Shown here: positions 25,207-37,297 of the stretch, one piece after another
How the letters are laid out: each line of letters starts with the position of its first letter
Position numbering within the stretch: the first letter of the stretch is position 1
NCBI RefSeq assembly: GCF_001941865.1
Contig: NZ_CP016162.1
Location: forward strand, 4,277,501-4,341,500
Reading direction: 5' to 3'
DNA length: 64,000 bases
From: Pseudomonas alcaliphila JAB1
Lineage (GTDB): Bacteria; Pseudomonadota; Gammaproteobacteria; Pseudomonadales; Pseudomonadaceae
The notes under the pieces: generated by a model
The model's input: only the letters and a program-made list of their open reading frames with translations
What the model was told of the DNA's origin: nothing
Databases searched by the model: none
Made by a program: the position numbers and the translations under genes

Positions 25207-25755
25207 ATGAACCGCACCGGCCGCACCCTGTCCCTGGGCTGCCTGTTGCTTTTCCTCCCGCTGTTTGCATTCGCAGGCGGTAATTCGCTGTTGATCCCCG
25301 CCAGCGGCAGCTGCGCGCTGAACGCCTCCCCCGAAGAGATGCCCGATGCCCTGGCCAGCTGCCAGGAAATGGCGCGCGCCGGCAACATGCAGGCCGCCTA
25401 TGAGTTGGGTGAGTACTACTACGACGGCAAACGTACCCCACGCGATTTCAAGCAGGCCCTGACCTGGTTCGAGCGCGCCTCGCTGCAGGGCCACGCCGAA
25501 GCGCAGCTGCGCCTGGGCACCATGTTCTTCCGTGGCGAAGGCGTACCGGCCAACAACGTGCAAGCTTACATCGTATTGAAGATGGCGTCGGTCAATGGCT
25601 CGGACGAAGCCATGGACAGCGCCGACCTGGTGTCGGCGCAGATGCGTCGCGATGAACTGGAAATCGCCAGCCAGGTGCTGGGCCAGATCTTCCGCAGCTA
25701 CCTGCTGGAGCTGCAGACCGCCGAAGGTCGCTCGCCCTTCTCGCCGCTGCCCTGA
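25207..25755 (+). CDS. Exported Sel1-repeat (TPR-like) protein
   Basis: This 182-aa protein has a signal peptide (residues 1-24, LGCLLLFLPLFAFAGG). The mature part carries two Sel1-like repeats, AAYELGEYYYDGKRTPRDFKQALTWFERAS and AEAQLRLGTMFFRGEGV, at about 62-130. Such solenoids mediate protein contacts in the periplasm. A Cys pair (about residues 38 and 56) could form a disulphide. The ATG at 25207 is preferred because it starts the signal peptide. It has its own promoter candidate and ends in a family B-like palindrome. Confidence 0.8.
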   Translation: MNRTGRTLSLGCLLLFLPLFAFAGGNSLLIPASGSCALNASPEEMPDALASCQEMARAGNMQAAYELGEYYYDGKRTPRDFKQALTWFERASLQGHAEAQLRLGTMFFRGEGVPANNVQAYIVLKMASVNGSDEAMDSADLVSAQMRRDELEIASQVLGQIFRSYLLELQTAEGRSPFSPLP

Positions 25756-25758
25756 CCC

Positions 25759-25844
25759 GTAGGGTGGGCTTCAGCCCACCAAGTAGCCTCTCGATACCGC
25801 TGGTGGGCTAAAGCCCACCCTACCTAGCTGAAGCCCACCCTACT
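25759..25844. repeat. GTAGGGTGGGC palindrome, terminator-like
   Basis: GTAGGGTGGGCTTCAGCCCACC and its complement ending GCCCACCCTAC at 25823 form nested hairpins; an extra right half follows to 25844. It sits between convergent genes and may terminate both transcripts. There is no T tract. Confidence 0.7.
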
Positions 25845-25868
25845 TAGCTGTAGCTTGCAGCCTATCGC

Positions 25869-26192
25869 TTACTTGTCCGGCATCGGCATGGGGAACGGCA
25901 TCACATTGCCGCCGCCCTTGGCTTCGCTGATCTTCGCCGTGCCCAGGCGCTCCACCTCGTCGATGCGGATGATCGCGTGCATCGGCACGAAGCTGCGCAC
26001 CACGCCCTCGAACTGGGCCTTGAGCTTCTCCTCGCTGGGGTCGACCACCAGTTGGTTGCGCTCGCCGAAGACGAACTCCTCCACCTCCAGAAAGCCCCAC
26101 AGATCGCTCTGATAGATCTGCTTGGCATACATCTCGTACACCTGGCCCTGGTTGAGGAAAATCACCTTGTAGATGGGATCGCGCTTGCTCAT
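25869..26192 (-). CDS. DUF1820 family protein
   Basis: This 107-aa cytoplasmic protein matches the small DUF1820 family in length and in its start YKVIFLNQGQVYEMYAKQIYQSDLWGFLEVEEFVF. The fold should be a small beta-rich barrel ending in a proline/methionine-rich tail (VMPFPMPMPDK). Function is unknown. The gene is monocistronic, facing the Sel1 gene across a palindromic repeat. Confidence 0.85.
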   Translation of the reverse strand: MSKRDPIYKVIFLNQGQVYEMYAKQIYQSDLWGFLEVEEFVFGERNQLVVDPSEEKLKAQFEGVVRSFVPMHAIIRIDEVERLGTAKISEAKGGGNVMPFPMPMPDK

Positions 26193-26261
26193 GAAGACTC
26201 GAAGTCAGGAAAAACAGGGCGCGCAGGATAGCACAAGGCGGCAGGCGCCGAGCCCACACCG

Positions 26262-26300
26262 TAGGGCGGCCTCACGAGCGCAGCGAGTAGCCCGCCGGGC
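26262..26300. repeat. Partial family B repeat
   Basis: GTAGGGCGGCCTCACGAGCG followed by CAGCGAGTAGCCCGCCG resembles the left end of family B (4228, 63518) but lacks the right end. Confidence 0.45.
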
Positions 26301-26401
26301 CAGGAAAAGCCTCAACCACACACCGTTCCGCAAACAGAACACCGTTCACTACGCCAGACAGCACTACCGGTAATAATATTTGCTAACTAAGGAAGCCACT
26401 C

Positions 26402-27196
26402 ATGACAAGACGTCTAACTCGCTATCTCTTGCTGTTCACCATTACCTTGGCACTCCCAATACACGCGACAGAAGCCAATTGTTCGCCACAGGCCATTCAT
26501 CGTCCATTGGTCAACGACTTCTTCTCCCGAGGCGATTACGAGGGGGCTATCGCTCGCCTGGAGCAAACCAAACAACAGCAGGATGCCTGCCGCCCTGAAA
26601 CCCTTGATGCCGATTGGTACTGGCTGCGTAGCGACTTATCACTTGCCTACCTCAAAGCTGGCCGCGAACAGGATTGCCTCGTTCTGCTCGGACGCCTAAT
26701 CAACAATCCCGCCAGTTTTCAAGACATCCGGCAGAACCTGGAAAATGAATACAGGCTCCACCGCGCGCTGGAAACCAATCAACAGCTATGCCGCGCCGCG
26801 CACGAAAAGCGACAGAGCGCTTACAGATCGCCTCCTTGTCCTCAACCTGTGCGCGGGGCCCTGGCCAGCGTTGCCACCGCTGCAGACCGCTGCTTGGTGC
26901 TTCTACCTGTAACTGAAGCGGAAAGCTGCCCCAAGTTAGAGGAATGGCACCATGGAAAGCCTCTGCGACAGCTCAGCCCCTCGAAAGGCGACATCACCAG
27001 CCCACTCGCCGACACTTCGCGCTGTTGCAGCATCCAGACATTGCGCGTGTCCAAGGACAACGGCCAATACCGCATCCGCCTACAAGGCGAAGGACGAGAC
27101 TGCTACGGCGGCACAGCCTATGACTTGATCGACACCCTGTATTTGCTGAAAGGAAACGAATTGGTACCAGAACAGGACTTCTCGGGGACACGTTGA
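26402..27196 (+). CDS. Exported cysteine-rich protein of unknown function
   Basis: This 264-aa protein has a signal peptide (about residues 1-23, YLLLFTITLALPIHA). The mature part starts with a helical TPR-like region (RGDYEGAIARLEQTKQQQDAC; LDADWYWLRSDLSLAYLKAGREQDCLVLL) and ends with a beta-rich segment. About ten cysteines suggest several disulphides. The codon use is visibly less GC-biased than in all neighbours, a sign of recent acquisition. I do not recognise a family, so no function is proposed. GGAAGCCACTC precedes the start. Confidence 0.65.
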   Translation: MTRRLTRYLLLFTITLALPIHATEANCSPQAIHRPLVNDFFSRGDYEGAIARLEQTKQQQDACRPETLDADWYWLRSDLSLAYLKAGREQDCLVLLGRLINNPASFQDIRQNLENEYRLHRALETNQQLCRAAHEKRQSAYRSPPCPQPVRGALASVATAADRCLVLLPVTEAESCPKLEEWHHGKPLRQLSPSKGDITSPLADTSRCCSIQTLRVSKDNGQYRIRLQGEGRDCYGGTAYDLIDTLYLLKGNELVPEQDFSGTR

Positions 27197-27269
27197 GCGC
27201 TCATTGCCCAAATCCAGCTTTGCTCTGCACGCTTACCTGCCGCCTGTAGCCTGTCGCCCGCCTCTCCCC

Positions 27270-27275
27270 TATAAT
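27270..27275 (+). promoter_or_regulatory. Candidate -10 box for miaB
   Basis: A perfect TATAAT lies 35 bp before the miaB start codon, followed by GCGCGG. No convincing -35 hexamer is visible. Confidence 0.45.
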
Positions 27276-27309
27276 GCGCGGTCATTTTTTAACCACCTCA
27301 GACAGTGCC

Positions 27310-28653
27310 ATGACCAAGAAGCTCTATATCGAAACCCACGGTTGCCAGATGAACGAGTACGACAGCTCGCGCATGGTCGACCTGCTGGGCGAGCATCAGG
27401 CCCTGGAGGTCACGGAAAAGCCCGAAGACGCCGACGTGATCCTGCTCAATACCTGCTCGATCCGCGAGAAGGCGCAGGACAAGGTGTTCTCCCAGCTCGG
27501 CCGCTGGCGTGAGCTGAAGCTGGCCAACCCGGACCTGGTAATTGGTGTCGGCGGCTGCGTGGCCAGCCAGGAAGGCGTGGCGATCCGCGACCGCGCGCCC
27601 TATGTCGACGTGGTCTTCGGCCCGCAGACCCTGCACCGCCTGCCGGAAATGATCGACGCCGCACGCACCACCAAGACCGCGCAGGTGGACATCAGCTTCC
27701 CCGAGATCGAGAAGTTCGACCGCCTGCCCGAACCGCGCGTCGACGGCCCCAGCGCCTTCGTCTCGGTGATGGAAGGCTGCAGCAAGTACTGCACCTTCTG
27801 CGTGGTGCCCTACACCCGCGGCGAGGAAGTCAGCCGCCCGCTGGTCGACGTGCTGATGGAAATCACCTCCCTCACCGAGAAGGGCGTGAAGGAAATCACC
27901 CTGCTCGGGCAAAACGTCAATGGCTACCGTGGCGAAGCGCCGGACGGCCACATCGCCGATTTCGCCGAGCTGTTGCATGCCGTGGCCGCGCTCGATGGCA
28001 TCGAGCGTATCCGCTACACCACCAGCCACCCGCTGGAGTTCTCCGACGCGATCATCGCCGCCCATGCCGAGATCCCGCAGCTGGTCAAATACCTGCACCT
28101 GCCGGTGCAGTCCGGCTCCGACCGCATTCTCGCGGCGATGAAGCGCAACCACACCGCACTGGAATACAAGTCGCGCATCCGCAAGCTGCGCGCGGCGGTG
28201 CCGGACATCCTGATCAGCTCCGACTTTATCGTCGGCTTCCCCGGCGAGACCGAGAAGGACTTCGAGCAGACCATGAAGCTGATCGAGGACGTCGGTTTCG
28301 ACTTTTCCTTCTCCTTCATCTACAGCTCGCGCCCCGGTACTCCGGCCGCCGATCTGGTCGACGACACCCCGGACGAGGTGAAGAAGCAGCGCCTGGCCCT
28401 GCTCCAGCACCGCATCAACCAGAACGGTTTCGAGAACAGCCGGCGCATGGTCGGCACCGTGCAGCGCATCCTGGTCAGCGACTACTCGAAGAAGGACCCG
28501 GGCATGCTCCAGGGCCGCACCGAGCAGAACCGCATCGTCAATTTCCGCTGCGACAATCCGCGCCTGATCGGTCAGTTCGTCGACGTGCATATCGACGACG
28601 CCCTGCCCCATTCGCTGCGCGGCACCCTGCTGGATGCCGACACCCTCCACTAA
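27310..28653 (+). CDS. miaB: tRNA-2-methylthio-N6-dimethylallyladenosine synthase MiaB
   Basis: MiaB is a radical-SAM methylthiotransferase that completes ms2i6A37 in tRNAs reading UNN codons. In the 447-aa protein the auxiliary cluster cysteines are in THGCQMN, NTCSIRE and VGGCVAS. The radical-SAM CxxxCxxC triad is in [17 protein letters not shown], and a C-terminal TRAM domain (about 380-445) binds tRNA. The start at 27310 fits the family N-terminus ([17 protein letters not shown]). It leads the conserved miaB-ybeZ-ybeY-ybeX-lnt order. Confidence 0.96.
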   Translation: MTKKLYIETHGCQMNEYDSSRMVDLLGEHQALEVTEKPEDADVILLNTCSIREKAQDKVFSQLGRWRELKLANPDLVIGVGGCVASQEGVAIRDRAPYVDVVFGPQTLHRLPEMIDAARTTKTAQVDISFPEIEKFDRLPEPRVDGPSAFVSVMEGCSKYCTFCVVPYTRGEEVSRPLVDVLMEITSLTEKGVKEITLLGQNVNGYRGEAPDGHIADFAELLHAVAALDGIERIRYTTSHPLEFSDAIIAAHAEIPQLVKYLHLPVQSGSDRILAAMKRNHTALEYKSRIRKLRAAVPDILISSDFIVGFPGETEKDFEQTMKLIEDVGFDFSFSFIYSSRPGTPAADLVDDTPDEVKKQRLALLQHRINQNGFENSRRMVGTVQRILVSDYSKKDPGMLQGRTEQNRIVNFRCDNPRLIGQFVDVHIDDALPHSLRGTLLDADTLH

Positions 28654-28740
28654 CGGAGCGGGCGCCCCCACTTTGCGTTGTCGGCGCCCAGCGTTATGCT
28701 GCCTTTCAATACCCAGACAAGTGACGATCACACCATCACC

Positions 28741-29733
28741 TTGAACACCTCTCTAGAACCTCATCGTTTCACCCTCGAACCCTTCGAGGCCCGCCGTTTC
28801 GCCAATCTCTGCGGCCAGTTCGACGAGCATCTGCGCCTGATCGAAGAGCGCCTCGGTCTGGAAATCCGCAACCGTGGCAACCAGTTCGAGATGCTTGGCG
28901 CCGCCGACAAGACCCAGACCGCCGAAACCCTGCTGCGCAAGCTGTACCGCGAAACCAAAGCTACTGAGCTGTCGCCCGACCTGGTGCACCTGTACCTGCA
29001 GGAATCCGGCGTCGAGGAGCTGGTCAACCCCAGCAACCTGCCGCAGGTCACCCTGCGCACCAAGAAGGGCGTGATCAAGCCGCGCGGCGTCAATCAGCAG
29101 CGCTACGTCAAGGCGATCCTCGACAACGACATCAACTTCGGCATCGGCCCAGCCGGCACCGGCAAGACCTACCTGGCCGTGGCCTGCGCGGTGGACGCCC
29201 TGGAGCGCGAGCAGGTACGACGCATCCTGCTGGTGCGTCCGGCGGTCGAAGCCGGCGAGAAGCTCGGTTTCCTGCCCGGTGACCTGGCGCAGAAGATCGA
29301 CCCCTACCTGCGCCCGCTGTACGACGCGCTCTACGAGATGCTCGGTTTCGAATACGTGGCCAAGCTGATCGAGAAGCAGGTGATCGAGATCGCACCGCTG
29401 GCCTACATGCGCGGCCGCACCCTTAACAACAGTTTCATCATTCTCGACGAGAGTCAGAACACCACCGTCGAGCAGATGAAGATGTTCCTCACCCGTATCG
29501 GTTTCGGCTCCACCGCCGTGATCACTGGCGACATCACCCAGGTCGACCTGCCGCGTGGCACCAAGAGCGGCCTGACCCACGTGATCGACGTGCTACGCGA
29601 CGTGCCCGGCATCAGCTTCACCCACTTCAAGCCCAAGGACGTGGTGCGTCACCCGCTGGTGCAGCGCATCGTCGAAGCCTACGAGCGCCACGACGCGCGC
29701 CTGCACGGCAAGGTCGACAGCCACGATGCTTGA
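28741..29733 (+). CDS. ybeZ: PhoH-like ATPase YbeZ
   Basis: This PhoH-family P-loop ATPase works with YbeY and YbeX in rRNA processing and ribosome maturation. Walker A is [11 protein letters not shown] and Walker B is FIILDESQN. The start is uncertain: the TTG at 28741 begins the conserved [19 protein letters not shown] segment and gives 330 aa, while an ATG at 28696 gives 345 aa. Neither has a clear ribosome site. I prefer 28741 on conservation. The end overlaps ybeY by eight bases. Confidence 0.88.
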   Translation: MNTSLEPHRFTLEPFEARRFANLCGQFDEHLRLIEERLGLEIRNRGNQFEMLGAADKTQTAETLLRKLYRETKATELSPDLVHLYLQESGVEELVNPSNLPQVTLRTKKGVIKPRGVNQQRYVKAILDNDINFGIGPAGTGKTYLAVACAVDALEREQVRRILLVRPAVEAGEKLGFLPGDLAQKIDPYLRPLYDALYEMLGFEYVAKLIEKQVIEIAPLAYMRGRTLNNSFIILDESQNTTVEQMKMFLTRIGFGSTAVITGDITQVDLPRGTKSGLTHVIDVLRDVPGISFTHFKPKDVVRHPLVQRIVEAYERHDARLHGKVDSHDA

Positions 29734-30181
29734 GCTCGACCTGCAACTGGCCACTGACGGCCAGCACCCGGACGAAGCGCAGCTGCGCCGCTGGTGCGAA
29801 CTGGCGCTGCGCCAGCGCACGGCCGATTCCGAGTTGACCATCCGCCTGGTCGATGAAGCCGAAGGCCGCGAGCTGAACCACACCTGGCGGCACAAGGACT
29901 ACGCTACCAACGTGCTGTCCTTCCCTGCCGAGATTCCTGACGGAATCCTCGACATTCCGCTGCTGGGCGACCTGGTGATCTGCGTACCGGTGGTCGAGCG
30001 CGAAGCTGCCGAGCAAGGCAAGACATCGCAAGCGCACTGGGCCCACCTGGTGATCCATGGCTGCCTGCACCTGCTGGGCTATGACCATATCGAGGAAGAC
30101 GAAGCCCTCGAGATGGAAGAACTGGAACGACAATTGCTCGCCGAACTGGGTCATCCTGACCCTTATGCGGACGACGAATGA
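29726..30181 (+). CDS. ybeY: Endoribonuclease YbeY
   Basis: YbeY is a zinc metalloprotein that acts in 16S rRNA 3'-end maturation and 70S quality control. The 151-aa sequence has the zinc motif [15 protein letters not shown], giving the three conserved histidines H-x3-H-x5-H. It also has the UPF0054 N-terminal part with [18 protein letters not shown]. Its ATG is inside the end of ybeZ, indicating translational coupling. Confidence 0.95.
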   Translation: MLELDLQLATDGQHPDEAQLRRWCELALRQRTADSELTIRLVDEAEGRELNHTWRHKDYATNVLSFPAEIPDGILDIPLLGDLVICVPVVEREAAEQGKTSQAHWAHLVIHGCLHLLGYDHIEEDEALEMEELERQLLAELGHPDPYADDE

Positions 30182-30200
30182 CGAGATCATGAAACGCTAT

Positions 30201-30290
30201 GCAGGAGCGCCGCCCCGGCGCGAAAGGATTGTGGCGACAGCACGACATCGGTGCAGCCCGCTCCATTCGCCGCGAGCACGCGGCTCCTAC
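30201..30290. repeat. Family C-like palindromic repeat
   Basis: GCAGGAGCGCCGCCCCGGCG at the left and CGAGCACGCGGCTCCTAC at the right form loose inverted ends within the ybeY-ybeX gap. Confidence 0.5.
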
Positions 30291-30369
30291 AAAAGCCTGA
30301 TTGCGACCTCAACAGCTGACGCGTAGATAGCCAATAACTTTTCCTGACAAGGACCCCGAGTAAAACGCC

Positions 30370-31209
30370 ATGAGCGAAGACCGATCGAGCAACGAGCAGA
30401 AGTCCTGGTTCAACAAGCTGACCCAGGCTTTTGCTCATGAGCCGAGAAACCGCCAGGAACTGCTGGAAGTCCTGCGCGAAGCCCACCAGAACAAGCTGCT
30501 CGACAGCGAAGCACTGGCCATCGTCGAAGGCGCCATTCAGGTCGCCGACCTGCAGGTACGCGACATCATGGTGCCGCGCTCGCAAGTGATCAGCATCAAG
30601 GCCAGCCAGACGCCCCGCGAATTCCTGCCCGCCATCATCGACGCGGCGCACTCGCGCTACCCGGTGGTCGGCGAGAGCCTCGACGACGTCATCGGCATCC
30701 TTCTGGCCAAGGATCTGCTGCCGCTGATCCTGCAGGGTGAACAACCCAACTTCAACATCAAGGACCTGCTGCGCCCGGCCACCTTCGTGCCCGAGTCCAA
30801 GCGCCTGAATGTGCTGCTGCGTGAGTTCCGCGCCAACCACAACCACATGGCTGTGGTGATCGACGAATACGGTGGCGTCGCCGGCCTGGTGACCATCGAG
30901 GACGTGCTCGAGCAGATCGTTGGTGACATCGAGGACGAGCACGATGTCGAGGAAGACGGCTACATCAAGCCGCTGCCCTCCGGCGACTACCTGATCAAGG
31001 CACTGACGCCCATCGACAGCTTCAACGAAACCTTCGACAGCCAGTTCTCCGACGACGAGTACGACACCGTCGGCGGACTGGTGATGAGCGCCTTCGGCCA
31101 CCTGCCCAAGCGCAACGAAGTCACCGAGATCGGCGAGTTTCGCTTCCGCGTGCTCAACGCCGACAGCCGTCGCATCCACCTGCTGCGCCTGACGCCGGTT
31201 AGCCGCTGA
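30370..31209 (+). CDS. ybeX: CorC/YbeX family CBS-domain protein
   Basis: This 279-aa cytoplasmic protein has two CBS domains (about residues 70-190) and a C-terminal CorC_HlyC domain (about 205-275). It lacks the transmembrane part of full CorC/CNNM magnesium exporters, like E. coli YbeX. The CBS pair starts with VRDIMVPRSQVISI and ends with VAGLVTIEDVLEQIVGDIEDE. YbeX has been linked to ribosome metabolism and magnesium homeostasis. It follows ybeY after a repeat and precedes lnt. Confidence 0.92.
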   Translation: MSEDRSSNEQKSWFNKLTQAFAHEPRNRQELLEVLREAHQNKLLDSEALAIVEGAIQVADLQVRDIMVPRSQVISIKASQTPREFLPAIIDAAHSRYPVVGESLDDVIGILLAKDLLPLILQGEQPNFNIKDLLRPATFVPESKRLNVLLREFRANHNHMAVVIDEYGGVAGLVTIEDVLEQIVGDIEDEHDVEEDGYIKPLPSGDYLIKALTPIDSFNETFDSQFSDDEYDTVGGLVMSAFGHLPKRNEVTEIGEFRFRVLNADSRRIHLLRLTPVSR

Positions 31210-31268
31210 CGGCCGGTACCGGGGATGGCAACCGAGCCTCCCCGGATGCATCCGGCACTGAACAAGCC

Positions 31269-31335
31269 GTGATGCCCGCGCAAGCGGCATCCAGAACCTG
31301 CGAATCACCTGGGTTCCCGCATCCGCGGGAGTGGC
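31269..31335. repeat. Family D extragenic palindrome
   Basis: TGATGCCCGCGCAAGCGGCA and the partly complementary GTTCCCGCATCCGCGGGAGT form a degenerate relative of the element at 1656-1712. It lies between ybeX and lnt. Confidence 0.6.
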
Positions 31336-31427
31336 GATAAATGGCTTTTTCAGAACAGCCCTGGCACTTGCCGCCTGCCACTGCCTGCCCCTACCCTTGC
31401 GCCACCCCGATTCCCAAGGACCCGCTC

Positions 31428-32951
31428 ATGCTGCAATGGATCACTCGTCCGGGCTGGCCCGGTCACCTGCTCGCCTGCGGTGCAGGCGCCCTGACCACCC
31501 TGGCGCTCGCCCCTTTCGACCTCTGGCCATTGGCCGTGCTGTCCATTGCCCTGTTCTATTTCGGTCTGCGCCACCTGCGCCCCGGCCAGGCAGCGCTACG
31601 CGGTTGGAGCTACGGCTTCGGTCTGTTCGCCGCGGGCACCAGTTGGGTATATGTCAGCATCCATGACTATGGTGCTGCATCACCGGCACTGGCCGGCATT
31701 CTCACCCTCGGTTTCGTCGCCGGCCTGGGCCTGTTCTTCGCCCTGACTGCCGCTCTCTGGGCGCGCTGGATACGCCGCAACGAAGCGCCGCTGGCCGACG
31801 CCCTGGCGTTCGCCGCGCTATGGGTCGCCCAGGAAGTGTTGCGCGGCTGGTTCCTCACTGGTTTCCCCTGGCTGTATGCCGGCTACAGCCAGCTCGACGG
31901 ACCGCTGGCTGGTCTGGTGCCGGTCGGCGGCGTCTGGCTGTCATCCTTCGTCATCGCCCTGTCGGCAGCGCTGATCATCAACCTGGAGCGCCTGCGGCCG
32001 CACAAACCGCGCTACATCTGCGCCCTGCTCCTGCTGCTGAGCCCCTGGCTCGCCGGCCTGGCGCTGAAGGATCACAACTGGACCCGCGCCGCAGGCAGCA
32101 GCCTTACGGTCGCCGCCGTGCAAGGCAACGTCGAGCAGAACCTGAAATGGGACCCGGCCCAGCTCAACGCGCAGCTGGCGCTGTACCGTGACCTCAGTTT
32201 CAGTGCCGAGCGGGTCGATATTCTGGTCTGGCCGGAAACGGCGATCCCGGTGCTCAAGGACATGGCCCAGGGCTACATCGGCGTGATGGATCGCTTCGCC
32301 CGTGACCGCAACAGTGCGTTGATCACCGGCGTGCCGGTGCGACAGTCCAACGAGCGTGGGGAGATTCGCTATTACAATGCGATCACCAGTTTTGGCGAAG
32401 GCCAGGGCACCTACCTCAAGCAGAAGCTGGTGCCATTCGGCGAATACGTGCCGCTGCAGGAAGTGCTGCGCGGCTTGATTGCTTTCTTCGACCTGCCGAT
32501 GTCCGACTTCGCCCGCGGCCCGGCCGACCAGCCACCGCTGCTGGCCAAGGGGCATCGCATCGCGCCATTCATCTGCTATGAAGTGGTCTACCCAGAGTTC
32601 GCCGCAGCACTGGCAGCGGACAGCGAGATCCTCCTGACGGTGAGCAACGATGCCTGGTTCGGCACCTCCATCGGCCCGCTGCAGCACCTGCAGATGGCGC
32701 AGATGCGCGCGCTCGAGGCCGGACGCTGGATGATCCGCGCCACCAACAACGGCATGACCGTGGTGATCGACCCGCAGGGCCGTATCCAGTTCGGCTTGCC
32801 GCAGTTCGAACAAGGCGTGCTCTATGGTGAAGTGCTGCCCATGCAGGGGCTCACCCCTTATCTGCAATGGCGCATCTGGCCGCTGGCGATTCTCTGCGCC
32901 CTGTTGCTGGGCTGGGCCCTGCTGGCCAGCCGGATGGCCAAGACGGTATAG
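31428..32951 (+). CDS. lnt: Apolipoprotein N-acyltransferase
   Basis: Lnt adds the third acyl chain to the N-terminal cysteine of lipoproteins in the inner membrane. The 507-aa protein has about six N-terminal membrane helices and a periplasmic nitrilase domain. The catalytic triad is visible as Glu in VWPETAIPVL, Lys in LKQKLVPFGEYVP and Cys in APFICYEVVYPE. The ATG at 31428 has AAGGA seven bases upstream. Many predicted substrates are in the window (LptE, RlpA, the lytic transglycosylase, the MORN-C13 protein). Confidence 0.96.
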   Translation: MLQWITRPGWPGHLLACGAGALTTLALAPFDLWPLAVLSIALFYFGLRHLRPGQAALRGWSYGFGLFAAGTSWVYVSIHDYGAASPALAGILTLGFVAGLGLFFALTAALWARWIRRNEAPLADALAFAALWVAQEVLRGWFLTGFPWLYAGYSQLDGPLAGLVPVGGVWLSSFVIALSAALIINLERLRPHKPRYICALLLLLSPWLAGLALKDHNWTRAAGSSLTVAAVQGNVEQNLKWDPAQLNAQLALYRDLSFSAERVDILVWPETAIPVLKDMAQGYIGVMDRFARDRNSALITGVPVRQSNERGEIRYYNAITSFGEGQGTYLKQKLVPFGEYVPLQEVLRGLIAFFDLPMSDFARGPADQPPLLAKGHRIAPFICYEVVYPEFAAALAADSEILLTVSNDAWFGTSIGPLQHLQMAQMRALEAGRWMIRATNNGMTVVIDPQGRIQFGLPQFEQGVLYGEVLPMQGLTPYLQWRIWPLAILCALLLGWALLASRMAKTV

Positions 32952-33002
32952 AAGCGGCGGCAGCGAACGTCGCCTGGAGTGCATCCGAGCGATGCGCTTT
33001 TC

Positions 33003-33070
33003 GTAGGAGCCAGCTTGCTGGTGATCAGTGCGGCCAAATGCCCCAGGATCGCTGGCAAGCCAGCTCCTAC
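33003..33070. repeat. Family C REP-like palindrome pair
   Basis: GTAGGAGCCAGCTTGCTGG and CGCTGGCAAGCCAGCTCCTAC-type ends are inverted around about 28 bp. The pair lies between the convergent lnt and ydcF-like genes. Confidence 0.8.
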
Positions 33071-33155
33071 AGGAATCACGCACGCCCTCATCACGACCGT
33101 AAATCAGCCCTCGGAGCGCAAAATCCGCAGGCGTACTGCCTGCGGCGAGTACGCC

Positions 33156-33926
33156 CTACTGCTTGCCGTAGACAATGGGATAGGCCAACAGGCCAATGGC
33201 TTCGTTGAGCAACTGACTGCTCTGCCAGATCACCCGCGACTCCGGGAGCCAGCCACCCAGCGGGCGCTCATAGCCGGCACTGAGATAGCCCATCGGCGCC
33301 GTGATCACCTCGAAGCCGGCCTGCTCAAAACTCCAGCGGGCACGCGGCATGTGCCAGGCCTGCGTAACCAGCACCACGCGCCGCACGCCCTGGGGCTGCA
33401 ACAATTCAGCGCTGAGCGTCGCATTCTCCCAGGTGGTGCGGCTTTGCTCCTCCAGCCAGCGGATATCCAGCCCGTAGTCGCGGCGCATGGCATCGGCCAT
33501 CAGCGCCGCTTCACTGGGCGGCTGGCCGTAATGCAGGCCACCACTGGCAGCCAGTGGCAGACCGGACGCGCGCGCCAGACGAGCTGCATAGCGCAGGCGC
33601 TCCAACGCCATCAGGCCGGGCTGATCGGTGCGCCCCCAGCCCGGATCGTTCTGCTCACGCCCGGCACCGAGAATCACGATGGCGTCGGCACGCTGCGCCA
33701 GCGTCGTCCACTGCGCCTCCTCCAGCACCGGCTCGCGCTCGAGCAACCCCGCCCCCCACTGCATCACCGCCGGCAGACTCATCAGCCAGAGCCCGCCAAA
33801 ACCCGTCGCAAAACAGACCATCGCTACCCGGGGAAATCGACGGCGCAACCACCAGCCCAGCAGCATCAGCAGAAGCAGGACGCCTGGCGGCATCAACAGT
33901 TGTTTGAGGATGTAGCGAATCGGCAT
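33156..33926 (-). CDS. YdcF/ElyC family (DUF218) envelope protein
   Basis: This 256-aa inner-membrane protein has two N-terminal hydrophobic helices (about residues 8-25 and 36-55) and a periplasmic DUF218 domain. The domain shows the typical start DAIVILGAGREQ, the mid-motif SGGLHYGQPPSEA and the ARTTWENA block. ElyC, SanA and YdcF relatives act in undecaprenyl carrier or envelope metabolism, but the reaction is not settled. It is monocistronic. Confidence 0.85.
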   Translation of the reverse strand: MPIRYILKQLLMPPGVLLLLMLLGWWLRRRFPRVAMVCFATGFGGLWLMSLPAVMQWGAGLLEREPVLEEAQWTTLAQRADAIVILGAGREQNDPGWGRTDQPGLMALERLRYAARLARASGLPLAASGGLHYGQPPSEAALMADAMRRDYGLDIRWLEEQSRTTWENATLSAELLQPQGVRRVVLVTQAWHMPRARWSFEQAGFEVITAPMGYLSAGYERPLGGWLPESRVIWQSSQLLNEAIGLLAYPIVYGKQ

Positions 33927-33952
33927 CAGGCACCTCCTGGGCGCCTTAGCCT

Positions 33953-33994
33953 AGCAGGCCGCTGAAACCGTAGGCGACGACCGTATGGATGCAG
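33953..33994. repeat. Left fragment of family A element
   Basis: AGCAGGCCGCTGAAACCGTA then GGCGACG matches the left terminus of the family A element, but the body and right terminus are missing. Confidence 0.6.
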
Positions 33995-34023
33995 GAGGAA
34001 GGAGGAAGCCCGAGCCGAAGCAG

Positions 34024-34452
34024 CTAGCGGGAATTGCCACTGCGAAACAGCTTCGAACCGCAGGCCTGACAGGCCTGGGCATTCTGGCCTCGCTGCCAGG
34101 TCACCGGCGTACCGCACAGAGCACAACACAAGGCCTGGCGCCGCTTGAGCAGGGGCTTGGCCTTGGCCGCCGGACGGGCAGAGGCGCCCTTGCCCATGCG
34201 CATTGGCTGGCGCTGTATCAGCGCCAGCTCCTCGGCCGCCGCATGCCAGCCACGCAGCCAGTGCAGATCACGGTTGAGATAGGCACGAATCAGGTCCAGC
34301 TCCGCCGGGCTCAACCCATCGAGCTCCAGCTCGCGCAGCGGCTCGGCATGCAGGCGGCTGGCGATATCGGCTTCCTCCAGCGCCAGGGCAAGCCGTTGCA
34401 GCAGTCGCTCGTAAAGATCACCTCCTCGTTCCACCTGCCGTGCATCCGCCAT
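34024..34452 (-). CDS. ybeL: YbeL-like zinc-ribbon protein (DUF1451)
   Basis: This 142-aa protein combines a helical N-terminal region (ERLLQRLALALEEADIAS) with a C-terminal zinc ribbon CCALCGTPVTW...CQACGSKLF. The ATG at 34452 has GAGGTGG upstream. The length and its position beside leuS match E. coli YbeL. It is divergent from leuS. Function is unknown. Confidence 0.8.
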   Translation of the reverse strand: MADARQVERGGDLYERLLQRLALALEEADIASRLHAEPLRELELDGLSPAELDLIRAYLNRDLHWLRGWHAAAEELALIQRQPMRMGKGASARPAAKAKPLLKRRQALCCALCGTPVTWQRGQNAQACQACGSKLFRSGNSR

Positions 34453-34489
34453 CTGCCACCTCGCGAGCCCCGACAACCGCGGGCCTTGA

Positions 34490-37243
<2,754 letters not shown>

Positions 37244-37250
37244 TTAAGCT

Positions 37251-37274
37251 CGGCGCCACACATGTGTGGCGCCG
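37251..37274. repeat. Perfect 24-bp palindrome in leuS-lptE gap
   Basis: CGGCGCCACACA followed directly by its exact complement lies seven bases after the leuS stop codon. There is no T tract, so it is not a standard terminator. It may be a transcript-stabilising or attenuating stem, or a protein site. Confidence 0.75.
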
Positions 37275-37297
37275 TGATCCGCCAAGGGGATATGAGA

